DNA of 64,000 bases, taken from Clostridium estertheticum (lineage in GTDB: Bacteria > Bacillota > Clostridia > Clostridiales > Clostridiaceae). The position numbers were made by a program, and so were the translations under genes. Positions 1 to 8,440 of this stretch are shown piece after piece. The first letter of the stretch is position 1. Each line of letters begins with the position of its first letter. The stretch covers positions 4,671,001 to 4,735,000 of the forward strand of contig NZ_JAAMNH020000001.1 in assembly GCF_011065935.2 (NCBI RefSeq). Reading direction: 5' to 3'. The notes beneath the pieces are model-generated. The model was given only the letters and a program-made list of their open reading frames with translations, searched no databases and had not been told where the DNA came from.

Positions 1-288
1 CACAGTGAAATTATGTACAAGCATAAAATGTTGATGAACCATTCCTATACCTAATTTTATAGCATCATTTGGAGTAGATATATTTACTAGGTTACCGTTT
101 ACATAAATCTCTCCTTTTTCTTGTTTGTATAGTCCATAAAGAATATTCATAAGGGTTGTTTTTCCTGCACCATTTTCACCAAGAAGAACGTGTGTTTCTC
201 CTTTTAATAGTTCGAAATCTATATTGTCATTGGCAATAGTTCCTGGAAAAACCTTAGTTATGCCCTTCATTTCGATTACCTTTTCCAT
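1..288 (-). CDS. ABC importer ATP-binding subunit (BMP/nucleoside-type), partial
   Basis: Start of a nucleotide-binding protein that would power import of nucleosides or simple sugars at the inner face of the membrane. Only the first 96 residues are in the window; the rest lies beyond base 1. The Walker A motif GENGAGKTT is at residues 37-45, and the Q-loop glutamine lies in MVHQHFML near residue 86. The MVHQHF signature is typical of the NupO/YufO/RbsA-like group. The start at 288 is supported by an AAGGAGG box about 7 nt upstream. The gene follows the BMP lipoprotein gene on the same strand, the usual order for this importer class (lipoprotein, ATPase, two permeases). The family is clear; the substrate is inferred only from that partner. 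Confidence 0.85.
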   Translation of the reverse strand, partial: MEKVIEMKGITKVFPGTIANDNIDFELLKGETHVLLGENGAGKTTLMNILYGLYKQEKGEIYVNGNLVNISTPNDAIKLGIGMVHQHFMLVHNFTV

Positions 289-316
289 TTGCTTTCCTCC
301 TTAAAAAGATTAATCA

Positions 317-418
317 TCACCTCAGGTGACTCCATCACCTATGGTGCTGAAACGTCGTTAAAAACCCACTAAAGTGTTATGATTGCTGTGGTAATAACAT
401 CACCACCTCTAGAGGTGG
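317..418. repeat. cluster of three CACCT-type palindromes in the importer operon
   Basis: Three short perfect or near-perfect palindromes with the same CACCT/AGGTG core lie within 100 bp: 317-329, 336-346 and 403-418 (the last is CCACCTCTAGAGGTGG). They sit between the lipoprotein gene and its ATPase gene, with no open frame. They could be an operon-internal RNA structure or the remnant ends of an IS200/IS605-like element, which carry similar hairpins. Neither is proven. Confidence 0.45.
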
Positions 419-463
419 AGGATTTCCTTTTAAAACGTATCTAAAATACCATTATTTTTAGAA

Positions 464-490
464 AGAGCTAGATGTAATACATCTAGCTCT
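464..490 (-). terminator. stem-loop after the BMP lipoprotein gene
   Basis: A perfect 12-bp stem (464-475 with 479-490) with a 3-nt loop lies 56 bp downstream of the lipoprotein stop codon. On the minus strand only TTTC follows the stem, so termination would be partial. Hairpins here often raise lipoprotein mRNA over that of the downstream permease genes; that role is inferred. Confidence 0.55.
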
Positions 491-546
491 TATTGTATAC
501 TATAAAGCATAAATCAGTAAATAATAAATTTAAAAAAATATTAAAT

Positions 547-1653
547 TTATTTAAAATCCATTGCTTGTTGTCTATTTGCTGGAACAACTATTTGTCCAGC
601 TATAACTTTATCTTGATATGTTTTAACTATATCTAAAACAGCTTTTGGTACGTTTTTACTAGATGTTTCAGCTATACCTACGCCTTGCTCTTTTAATCCA
701 AGGTTAGTAACTGTACCACCTTTAAATTCGTTTTTAACTTCAGCTTTAGATTCATTGTAAGTTGCTATATCAACTCTTTTTATCATACTTGAAAGTATAA
801 CGCCAGCGTATTTTGGAACTGTTAAGGATTGATCCATATCAACTCCGATAGCCCAAACTGGTTTTCCACTATCTTTTAATTCTTGAGCTGCTTTAAATAA
901 ACCAATACCAACTCCGCCTGCTGCATGATAAACTACGTCGCAACCGCCTTGGTATAATGATTTAGCCAATTCATATCCTTTTGCTGAATCATCAAAACTA
1001 TCTGCATATTTTACAGTTGTTCCTGGAGTTTTTCCATTTGAGCTTAATAAACCTTTTGCAGCTTCTGGGTTAACTGCTTTAACACCAGCTGCAAAACCAG
1101 CTTCAAATCTATTTATTAAATCAAAATCTTTTCCACCAATAAATCCGATTTTATTAGTTTTAGTCATCTTTCCAGCAATTACTCCCATTAAGAAAGAACC
1201 TTCTTGCTCTTTAAAAGTAATAGATGTTACATTTGGTAACTTAACTTCTGAGTCTATAATCGCAAAGTGTTTGTCAGTATGGTTTTTAGCAACTTCTGTC
1301 ATTGCATCTGCCATTTGAAATCCAATAGCGAAAGTTAACTGTGAACCATTTTCAATTAATGATTCTAAATTAGCTGTATAGTCTTCTTTCTTTTTAGATT
1401 CGATAGCATTGTACGTGAAACCATCTTCAGCCTTAGCCTTTTTAACCCCTTCATCTGCTGATTGGTTAAATGATTTGTCATTTAATCCACCTTCATCAGT
1501 AGAAAGTCCTATAGTCTTAGTTGGTTTTGCTGCTTCTGTTTTTGGTGCTTCTGTTTTTGGTACTTCCGCTACCTTCTTAGTTCCACAACCCACAAATAAT
1601 GTTGCAACTACAGCTACTGCTGCAAGTACTGCAACTACCTTTTTCTTGTTCAT
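547..1653 (-). CDS. BMP-family substrate-binding lipoprotein
   Basis: Extracytoplasmic solute-binding lipoprotein of the BMP/TmpC/NupN family, which captures nucleosides or related compounds for an ABC importer. The 368-residue protein has a lysine-rich signal peptide and a lipobox ending at Cys23 (LFVGC). Then comes a linker with PKTEA repeats (about 28-45) and the BMP domain from about residue 46, starting near IGLSTDEGGLNDKSFNQ. Length is normal for the family. The start is fixed by a GGGGAGGA box about 7 nt upstream. The ATPase gene (partial, 1-288) follows on the same strand after a 258-bp gap containing a stem-loop and a palindrome cluster. No purine riboswitch was recognised upstream. 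The family call is secure; the ligand is not known from the sequence. Confidence 0.92.
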   Translation of the reverse strand: MNKKKVVAVLAAVAVVATLFVGCGTKKVAEVPKTEAPKTEAAKPTKTIGLSTDEGGLNDKSFNQSADEGVKKAKAEDGFTYNAIESKKKEDYTANLESLIENGSQLTFAIGFQMADAMTEVAKNHTDKHFAIIDSEVKLPNVTSITFKEQEGSFLMGVIAGKMTKTNKIGFIGGKDFDLINRFEAGFAAGVKAVNPEAAKGLLSSNGKTPGTTVKYADSFDDSAKGYELAKSLYQGGCDVVYHAAGGVGIGLFKAAQELKDSGKPVWAIGVDMDQSLTVPKYAGVILSSMIKRVDIATYNESKAEVKNEFKGGTVTNLGLKEQGVGIAETSSKNVPKAVLDIVKTYQDKVIAGQIVVPANRQQAMDFK

Positions 1654-1940
1654 AATAATTCCTCCCCATAAGTAATTAATTAATAAAATACTTTTTTGTT
1701 TTGCATGTTAGTATTCTATAAAAATTAAAAAAATCCTTTTATTGCAAAAAATTTTCCTAAATTTCTATACATGTTAACGGTTACTTAATTTTCAAATAAC
1801 ATTTCACTATAAAATATATGCTAAACACATTTCATATAGTATATTAAATAAATTATATATGAATTTTTTATTAATAGCAACTAATAATTAAGTATATATA
1901 TGTTTTTATATTTTTTTCATTTTTTTTGTAAAATAATAGA
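1654..1940. other. AT-rich upstream region of the BMP lipoprotein gene
   Basis: About 290 bp of very AT-rich DNA between the lipoprotein start and the grdD terminator. No gene, riboswitch core or clear promoter pair stands out. TGTTAACGGTTACTTA near 1773 is the only less AT-biased patch. It should contain the leftward promoter of the importer operon. Confidence 0.4.
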
Positions 1941-1980
1941 AAAACTCTCACTATTAATTTAGTGAGAGTTTTGTTTTTAA
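1941..1980 (-). terminator. rho-independent terminator of the grd operon
   Basis: A perfect 13-bp stem (1941-1953 with 1960-1972) with a 6-nt loop. It is followed on the minus strand by TTTTTC and on the plus strand by GTTTTTAA. It lies about 70 bp after the grdD stop and closes the glycine reductase operon. The T-rich flanks on both sides mean it could work in both directions. Confidence 0.85.
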
Positions 1981-2044
1981 TTTAAAAGTAAATTAATTCA
2001 TCTCCTGCGGAGCTGTATATTAATGACTTCAGAAGGAAATGTCA

Positions 2045-3208
2045 TTAATTCATAAATTCAGCTTTTTTAAGAATTTCAATAGCTTTGTCTGATTCTTCTT
2101 CTGGAACTAAAACTACTGGTCCTGTACATCCCATACCACTTTCCGAATAGATTCCTTCTTTCCATAATGATTTACATGCATCTTCAAGTTCAAGTATATC
2201 TATTCCAAGGATAGGAAATATAACAACTCTTTTCTTTGGCATTTTTACTTCTTCTTCTGTATCTACTTTTTCTACCTTTTTAATAACCTTGTTTATGGCT
2301 TCTTTGAGCCCTGCACTATTAGCACTCGCAAATTCATCTCTTGCTATGCCCAAAACAGAGTTTTCTGCACAAATAGCACAATATTTTAGTGCTTCCGCTA
2401 TTAATGGTGCTCCGGAAGATCTTGAAACTATATTAACAAGTTTATCGTAATTTTCTCCAATACCTGGCCCATATCCCGCACCTACTGTCTCGTAGTTGCC
2501 TCCTGTAGTGAAAGACGCGAAAGTTTTAACTAAAAGGTTACCAGTTAATGAATCACATACCATAACATCTGGTGTTCCTGCGAGAAGGTCATTCCCTCTC
2601 ATAACTGCACCACCATCAGCTCTTAGTGAGTCTGCAAATCTAAAATCATATCCATTACCTTGTACTTCCTTTAATATTCTTTCAACTTGTCTTGCTCCAT
2701 CTAAATTTAGTATTCCAACAGTTGGATTTTTGATACCTGTGGCTTTAGCTGCAGCAATACCTGAAATTGCATTAAGTACCATTCCTTCTACTCTATTGGT
2801 AGAAGAAGTTCCAGTAGTGGTAGCTAATATCATATCAGTTCCCCTGCCCGGTGTTACTATCTTTCCAACTGTAGATACTCCTATTGGAAAATCAAAATGT
2901 TGAGTAACACATCCGCTTAAATTGCCACTTTCTAATAACTCAGTCATTTTTTTATGACCTTCTTCGGCAGTCTTAACTTCTATAATTTCAAAGTCAGCGT
3001 CTACCTTTGGTCCTATTAAAACAATCTCAAAATCATCATATTTATTTTTAGCAATTTCTGCAGCCTTTACCATTTCTTCTACTCCGTGTTCTGATCCGAA
3101 TGTAGTTAATCCTATTCTAACACTATTTTTAAATTTTCCGCTTTTTATGCCATTAGCTATATCATTAAATACTTCAGCAATCATTTGTTTAGTTGCATTT
3201 TCACTCAT
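2045..3208 (-). CDS. grdD: glycine reductase complex component C, alpha subunit GrdD
   Basis: Subunit of protein C, which releases acetyl phosphate from the carboxymethyl-selenoether carried by GrdA. This is the ATP-yielding step of Stickland glycine reduction in the cytoplasm. The 387-residue protein has the PlsX/phosphotransacetylase-like fold of the family. It keeps the C-terminal motif SGMGCTGPVVLVPEEE with Cys361, matching the catalytic acetyl-thioester cysteine described for GrdD of Eubacterium acidaminophilum. It is the last gene of the grd operon, 54 bp after grdC and before a strong terminator. The start ATG at 3208 follows AAAAGGGGTG. Plain PlsX is the only serious alternative and is ruled out by the operon and the C-terminal cysteine motif. 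Confidence 0.95.
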   Translation of the reverse strand: MSENATKQMIAEVFNDIANGIKSGKFKNSVRIGLTTFGSEHGVEEMVKAAEIAKNKYDDFEIVLIGPKVDADFEIIEVKTAEEGHKKMTELLESGNLSGCVTQHFDFPIGVSTVGKIVTPGRGTDMILATTTGTSSTNRVEGMVLNAISGIAAAKATGIKNPTVGILNLDGARQVERILKEVQGNGYDFRFADSLRADGGAVMRGNDLLAGTPDVMVCDSLTGNLLVKTFASFTTGGNYETVGAGYGPGIGENYDKLVNIVSRSSGAPLIAEALKYCAICAENSVLGIARDEFASANSAGLKEAINKVIKKVEKVDTEEEVKMPKKRVVIFPILGIDILELEDACKSLWKEGIYSESGMGCTGPVVLVPEEESDKAIEILKKAEFMN

Positions 3209-3262
3209 ATCTACACCCCTTTTCTAAGCGACAAATTAAATTATTATATATTTTTTTATTCA

Positions 3263-4795
3263 TTATTTATTTAATAAATAATCCGCAAAATCTTTCATTG
3301 CGTCTCCAACCATAGCCTTAACTTCTTCTTTACTAATTCCTGATTGCTGCTCTACTTTACCTGGGTTTTTTTCAACTAAAATAGAGATTCCATCAAATAA
3401 GTTAGTCATTCTTCCGAGGAATAAACTTCCCTTACCGATTATCATAAAGTTTTTCAAAACTCCCTCTTTTATATGCTCTATTCCGTGTCCAACAATAGGC
3501 GCTCCTGAAGGTATATGTCCTTGTGTTGGTGCAAATCCTGGGTATCCATGTTGCTTAATAAAGTTAGGTAATTCTTTTCTATCCAATTGTCCCTTTTTAA
3601 CTGCAAGAGCTCCAATCATTTTATAATTTTGTGTAGGTACATCCCCTGCGCCTGCAGGCTCAGTTATATCTGGAGTTTGCATTTCTGGTGCATATTTATC
3701 CACATCTGTTATTTTCATTCCTGCAGCAGTTAATGGCTCCATTACTAATGCTTCAAGTACTGCTTGTGGTGCTGCTCCATGTCCTATAGTATGTTTTCCT
3801 ATTACATCAGTTCGAAGTATTGGGCTAACTCCATCATTTTCTGAAACAAGAATAGCAAAGCCACCTAAACAATCTTCAAGTATAGATAATCCCTTTTTGA
3901 CATGATCTTTACCATTCATACCGAGTTTTGCAGTAGCTCCTCCAGCAACAACAAGTACATTTTTAAATATACCTGATTTAACTAAGGACGCAGCATTTAC
4001 TAAGGCATGAGTTGGAGCAGCACAAAATCCTCTAATATCAGACCCTGTTGCGCCAACAAGTCCTACAACTTCACCTATAGATTTAGCTAAATTTCCGCCA
4101 CCTCTTTGGTTCATATCTCCTACAGCCTCTTCAGAACATTCTAATATATAACCAATTTCTTCTATTGGAATATCTAAGTTGTTTACTAAGTGAAGTCCTG
4201 CAAGAATGCCTGAAGCTTTAACAGCTATGTTTTCTAGCATATAATGTGCGCAAAGGTTTGGGTCAAATTCGTGAGCACGTCTTACGCAACCTATTAGTTC
4301 TGTTCCCTCGTATAGTCCTTCTGCACCATTGTCTTCAACAAGGCTTCTAATTTTATCTATTTCCTCACCAACTATTTTTTCCACTTTACTAGCTATTAAT
4401 GGGTGTTTTGATAATTTTTCTTTTACACACTCTGCAAAAGAAGTCTCGAGTAATACAAGATCAAATACATCTGAAATTTTCATTAAACCATAGAACTCAT
4501 CCTGTGGCATGATTTCACCAAATTTACCAAATCTATCTGCATTATCAACATTTTTGCCATACCAAGGTCTTGGCATTTCAGCTAATTCCTCTGGAGTTAT
4601 GTTTCCTATATATGTTTGGTTTGGGGCATATGCCACAACCTCATGAAATCCTCTTAAATGACTCTTCATATCTCTTAAATATTCGGAATCTGGATTTGTT
4701 TCTCTCTCTAATGTTTGTGTAGTTCCATTGTGAATTACCATATCTGGAGTATTGACTAAAATATAAGATGCTTTTTTTATAACTGGGAAATTCAT
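3263..4795 (-). CDS. grdC: glycine/sarcosine/betaine reductase component C, beta subunit GrdC
   Basis: Large subunit of protein C, partner of GrdD in making acetyl phosphate from selenoprotein A-bound carboxymethyl groups. The protein of about 510 residues resembles ketoacyl-ACP synthase III/thiolase-like enzymes in its middle part. Conserved patches include HNGTTQTLERE near the N-terminus, RGFCAAPTHALVNAA (putative active-site cysteine) and GAAPQAVLEALVMEPLTAAGM. An in-frame GTG at 4801 is also possible, but the AGGAGG box would then be only 4 nt away, so the ATG at 4795 is preferred. It is separated from grdB by an unusually long 269-bp gap, but only 54 bp from grdD. Confidence 0.94.
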   Translation of the reverse strand: MNFPVIKKASYILVNTPDMVIHNGTTQTLERETNPDSEYLRDMKSHLRGFHEVVAYAPNQTYIGNITPEELAEMPRPWYGKNVDNADRFGKFGEIMPQDEFYGLMKISDVFDLVLLETSFAECVKEKLSKHPLIASKVEKIVGEEIDKIRSLVEDNGAEGLYEGTELIGCVRRAHEFDPNLCAHYMLENIAVKASGILAGLHLVNNLDIPIEEIGYILECSEEAVGDMNQRGGGNLAKSIGEVVGLVGATGSDIRGFCAAPTHALVNAASLVKSGIFKNVLVVAGGATAKLGMNGKDHVKKGLSILEDCLGGFAILVSENDGVSPILRTDVIGKHTIGHGAAPQAVLEALVMEPLTAAGMKITDVDKYAPEMQTPDITEPAGAGDVPTQNYKMIGALAVKKGQLDRKELPNFIKQHGYPGFAPTQGHIPSGAPIVGHGIEHIKEGVLKNFMIIGKGSLFLGRMTNLFDGISILVEKNPGKVEQQSGISKEEVKAMVGDAMKDFADYLLNK

Positions 4796-4947
4796 AATCA
4801 CTCATCCTCCTTATTTGCTTTTACAAGTACAAAGCTTGGTTATATTTATGTACATTAATTTAACTTTAAAAATTTTAATGCACAATCCACAATATAAACT
4901 TTTCTAACCAAAATTCATATGGTTACTTTTATAGAATTAAACTAAAT

Positions 4948-4979
4948 TGTACATTGTGCATTGTGCATTGTGCATTGTA
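4948..4979. repeat. 7-bp tandem repeat between grdB and grdC
   Basis: TGTACAT followed by three exact TGTGCAT units (4955-4975) and a partial fifth unit. A partly complementary stretch, AATGCACAATCCACAAT, lies about 70 bp away near 4880, so the leader of grdC could fold on itself. No function is known. Confidence 0.7.
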
Positions 4980-5014
4980 TAAATGTATCTTATACACTAT
5001 AAATCACATAAATA

Positions 5015-5040
5015 ATTAGGGAACTTATAAGTCCCCTAAT
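5015..5040 (-). terminator. stem-loop downstream of grdB
   Basis: A near-perfect hairpin with arms ATTAGGG and CCCCTAAT lies 25 bp past the grdB stop. On the minus strand it is followed by TATTTATG, not a clean T-run. It is more likely an attenuator or mRNA-stabilising structure inside the operon than a full terminator. Confidence 0.5.
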
Positions 5041-5064
5041 TCATTTATTAATTGCAAGGTAAAA

Positions 5065-6372
5065 TTAGACTTCAAATACCTTTTGACCATCTACAGGAGT
5101 CTGTAGAGCCTCTAATGCTTTTTCTACTAAGTGTCTTCTTAATTTAAACTCATCTTCCATGCTTAATGCAGGGTTTCCAAGTGGGTGAGGAATAGCAATT
5201 GTAGGTATAATTCTATTAGCACCAACAGTTACTGAAACTGGAGTAATAGTACACATATGAACTACAGGGAGTCCAGCCCTTTCTATTTCTTTAACTAACG
5301 TTGCACCGCAACGCGTACAAGTTCCTCATGTAGAGGTTAATATAACTGCATCTACTCCGTCAGCAATTAATTCTCTAGCAGTATCTTCACCAAATTTCTT
5401 AGATGATGCAACCGCTGTACCATTACCTACTGTTGAATAGAAATATCTGTGTAATGAGCCTATTTTGCCTTCTTTTTCTAAGACTCTTAATACATCTACT
5501 GGAATAACTCTATCTGGATCTTCATTAGCATATACTGGATCATGTCCACCATGTGCTGTTTCATGAGTAACAGACGTTAAATCATTTATTCCTTCTATGT
5601 CATATTTGCATATTTTAGATGCACTTGAAGATTCTATATGATCAGGGTTTCCTTTTGGAACAATACCACCAGAGGTAACTATCGCTATTTTAGCTTTAGT
5701 TATATCGATTACAGGAGCATTTGGTTCAACTCTATCGAAAGTAGGCATTTTGAATTCTGTTACAAATTCTTCTCCCTTTAACTTCTTAACAAGCATATCA
5801 ACTGCTCTTTTAGAACCTCTCTCTTTGGCGAAATAGTTCTTTCTTATACCTCTTTCGATATAATTTTCTTCAGCAGGAGTTCCTATTTCTTCACCTTTAG
5901 CGAGTTTTAACGCTAGTGATGCCATTTTAGGTAATGCATCTCTCATGCCAACTGCACTGTTTCTAGTTGAAACTAGGTACAATTGTTTTTTATACATATC
6001 AGCACCTGGATTTTCTACATACATTCCAGACATAACTGGTATATTTAATTTTTCTTTTACTTCTGTGGCTATAGCACCACAAGCAATACCATATCTTCCT
6101 GCATTAAAAGCTGGACCTGCTATAAATAAATCAGGATTATATTTTTTCACCATTTCGATTATTTCAGCTTGAGCTTCTTCCATGTTTTCAGCAAAATATG
6201 AGTCACCACAAATTATAGTAGCAACTATTTCTGCGTCACCTTTAGTTAATAAACCATTAAGTCCCATACCTGGTCCTACAAAACCTTCTCTAACCTCTGG
6301 TTTAATATTTGCTTTTTCTTCTCCGCCTATTCCAGCGTAAAATTGGTTTAGATAATGTACAATTTTTAACAA
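5065..6372 (-). CDS. grdB: glycine reductase substrate-specific selenoprotein GrdB (Sec349)
   Basis: Selenocysteine subunit of protein B, which binds glycine as a Schiff base on the pyruvoyl group of processed GrdE and passes a carboxymethyl group to GrdA. The reading frame is interrupted by TGA at 5326-5328 and continues in the same frame to 5065. The join reads ILTSTUGTCTRCGATLVK, the classic GrdB active-site context, and the full product is about 435 residues, normal for GrdB. The start is a TTG at 6372 (reading LLKIVHYLNQFYAGIGGEEKA) with GGGGGAGA 5 nt upstream. The open frame upstream of this codon is not conserved family sequence. A SECIS-like hairpin follows the TGA. Gene finders without Sec decoding will split this gene in two. 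Confidence 0.96.
5299..5313 (-). promoter_or_regulatory. SECIS-like hairpin for the grdB UGA codon
   Basis: Twelve bases after the TGA the minus strand forms a perfect 6-bp stem, CGTTGC/GCAACG, closing the 3-nt loop GGT. A short stem a dozen or so bases past UGA with G residues in the apical loop is what bacterial SelB recognises, as in E. coli fdhF. Assignment rests on position and shape; it was not folded computationally. Confidence 0.75.
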
Positions 6373-6505
6373 GTATTTCTCCCCCTTTCTAACGGGAATT
6401 GACAATTTTATCTTAGCTATATTAATCAAAGCTACCACACAATTGGCAATCTTATAGTACTTATACTAGTGTATATTTTTAGTTTAACTTTATAGGTTTA
6501 ACCTA

Positions 6506-6976
6506 TTAAACAGTATATTTAGAGAATTCTTCTCTAATTGGTTTTACTTCTCCAATTATTTCATCTACTTCTAAAACCATTTCCATCATTCCACATTGCT
6601 CTTCATAAACTGCCTCATCACATTGGTCTTTAATTTCTGGTTCAACTATGTGGTATACTGCAAGTCCTAGTGCAATTCCAGCTAGTGGGCCAGCATATGT
6701 TGGGTCTCCAGCTGCCACTGTTTCTGCTGAAAGTCCTGATGCTTCAGCTTCTGCTCCTCCAATAATTACTACCATATTTTCAGCACCATACTTTTCAGTA
6801 AGGTCTTTTACTCTTTGTTGGATCTCCAGATCCATAGCTCCTGCGGCTGTTCAGACAAAGCATTCTGTTGATGCAAATACTACCTCAGCTCCAGCAGATG
6901 TTACACAAGCCTCTATAGCTGGTCCTGGTATTCCATCTCTATCACCAATAGCGATAACTTTTTTCCCTTTTAACAT
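6506..6976 (-). CDS. grdA: glycine reductase selenoprotein A, GrdA (Sec42)
   Basis: Small selenoprotein that carries the carboxymethyl group on selenocysteine from protein B to protein C and is re-reduced by thioredoxin. TGA at 6851-6853 is in frame; the join reads STECFVUTAAGAMDLE, the invariant GrdA motif, preceded by KKVIAIGDRDGIPGPAIEA. The full product is 156 residues, normal for the family. Two in-frame ATGs (6982 and 6976) are possible. An AAGGAAG box 6 nt upstream favours 6976, which makes the Sec residue 42. The gene lies between grdE and grdB in the expected order. The upstream half and the TGA are easily missed by standard annotation. Confidence 0.96.
6820..6833 (-). promoter_or_regulatory. 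SECIS-like hairpin for the grdA UGA codon
   Basis: Seventeen bases after the TGA the minus strand forms a perfect 5-bp stem, GGATC/GATCC, with the loop TGGA. Two G residues are exposed in the loop, as in bacterial SECIS elements. It lies inside the grdA coding sequence. Confidence 0.7.
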
Positions 6977-7079
6977 TTTCATCTTCCTTTCTTGTTTATA
7001 TTTTTCATTATTTCATTTAATTCTGTCTATACATAGTTGCATTAAAATTTCTTATAAATAAAATTCATCTGTAATAGTA

Positions 7080-8366
7080 TTAGTATCCTTTAGCTGTTAA
7101 ATAGTTAAATCCTACTTCGCTAGTTGCACCTGTTATAACTTGAATTTCAGCATAAATAGAACCATCTTCTCCCAAACTTCCCATGTGTCCACCAGCTATT
7201 ATATCAGCAGCTTCAAGATGTCCAATGATTTTTTTCATTGGAGGTAGAGTAATTACTTCATTAGCATTTCCACCAGTTACAACTGCATCACCATGTGGTG
7301 TTGAGTCAGCAAGAGATTGAGAACTTCCATCTTGTCCTGCATATTCATCAGTTAAAAGTACAGTTTTAACTCCTTTTGCAGTTATCTTATTACAGTTCAT
7401 GACAAGGTCAGCATCTGGATTACCAAAACCTTCTTCTGAGATTATAGCAGCATCTGCTCCCATAAATTCAACTAATTTTGCAACCATATTTGAAGATCTT
7501 TCTTTATCTGCTAAATATACATTTTCATTTGTTATTATACATCCCATAAAGTTGATATCCTTGCCATGTCTCTCATATAAATCTTCAATTATTGGATGAT
7601 TCATATGCACGTAACTTGGGTTTTTGTCACAAGCGGAAACACAGTTACCACTAACGACAGCTCCATCAAATATTTCTGTTGGGTAAATAAAAGTAGGTAT
7701 TATTTTTTTAGCATCTACTCCATAAACATAAGTATCATGTAATAATCCTTGTGTTTGAAGCATGTACACATATACTACTTTTGGTAGATCAGGGTATTGT
7801 TTAACCTGTTCTAAAAGTGGTAATGTTTCAAATGTTTTTATTTCATCTGGTTCAATATTTTTTCCAGCTCGTCCAAGATAAACAGCAGCTTTAAAACCTA
7901 CCATTCTTACAGCTTCTTCATGATCATGTTGAAGTATTCCCTCTTTTGGCTCACAAGTAATTACTAAGTTGTTTGTTTTTGAGAAAGGTGTGTATTTAGC
8001 TCCCTCTCCGCACATATCAACTATTCCTTCTTGGAATCCAACGATTTTACCAGTAGTTATAACGGCAGCTCCCTTAAGAACGTGAGTCCTTCCTGAACCT
8101 ACTGTATCAACCTTGCTAATAAATCCTGGGAATATTCCACCACCCCCATTAACTTTAACTCTTGGCTCTATAACGTCTTTTACAGGAATTATTCTAACTT
8201 CTTCACCTGGTCTTGCTATATCAAAATTAATTGATTCCAATCTTTCGTCTCCAGCAACCTCTTTTAATAATTCCTCTTGATTCACATAAAGAACTCCACC
8301 CTGAACCTTTGTTTCTGGCCCAAACTGTACATCTTTAATAAATATATTTCCAATTTCTAGACGCAA
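7080..8366 (-). CDS. grdE: glycine reductase proprotein GrdE (pyruvoyl precursor)
   Basis: Precursor of the two non-selenoprotein subunits of substrate-binding protein B. GrdE self-cleaves in front of a cysteine to give a pyruvoyl group that forms a Schiff base with glycine. The cleavage motif VSGNCVSACDKN is present; with the TTG start at 8366 the cysteine is residue 242, matching the known processing site in Clostridium sticklandii. The upstream GTG at 8375 overlaps the AGGAGGTG box, so it cannot be the start, whereas the TTG is about 6 nt from that box and gives the family N-terminus MRLEIGNIFIKDVQFG. At 428 residues, the length is as expected. The gene sits between trxA and grdA. Confidence 0.95.
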   Translation of the reverse strand: MRLEIGNIFIKDVQFGPETKVQGGVLYVNQEELLKEVAGDERLESINFDIARPGEEVRIIPVKDVIEPRVKVNGGGGIFPGFISKVDTVGSGRTHVLKGAAVITTGKIVGFQEGIVDMCGEGAKYTPFSKTNNLVITCEPKEGILQHDHEEAVRMVGFKAAVYLGRAGKNIEPDEIKTFETLPLLEQVKQYPDLPKVVYVYMLQTQGLLHDTYVYGVDAKKIIPTFIYPTEIFDGAVVSGNCVSACDKNPSYVHMNHPIIEDLYERHGKDINFMGCIITNENVYLADKERSSNMVAKLVEFMGADAAIISEEGFGNPDADLVMNCNKITAKGVKTVLLTDEYAGQDGSSQSLADSTPHGDAVVTGGNANEVITLPPMKKIIGHLEAADIIAGGHMGSLGEDGSIYAEIQVITGATSEVGFNYLTAKGY

Positions 8367-8440
8367 AACATTCACCTCCTATGATATATGAGCATATATC
8401 TAATAGCTTATAGCCTTTTACTATAAGCTTTAGTACCAAA

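Noticed and set aside
4948..4979. Possible CRISPR array from TGTGCAT repeats
   Set aside because: Units are 7 bp, directly adjacent with no spacers, and no cas gene is present.
5065..6372. grdB split into two reading frames, as if a pseudogene
   Set aside because: The break is a single in-frame TGA at the exact selenocysteine site of GrdB with a SECIS-like hairpin after it; both halves are fully conserved.
6506..6976. grdA appearing to start at 6835 as a short 109-residue protein
   Set aside because: The upstream frame through TGA 6851-6853 gives the conserved GrdA N-terminus and its own ribosome site.
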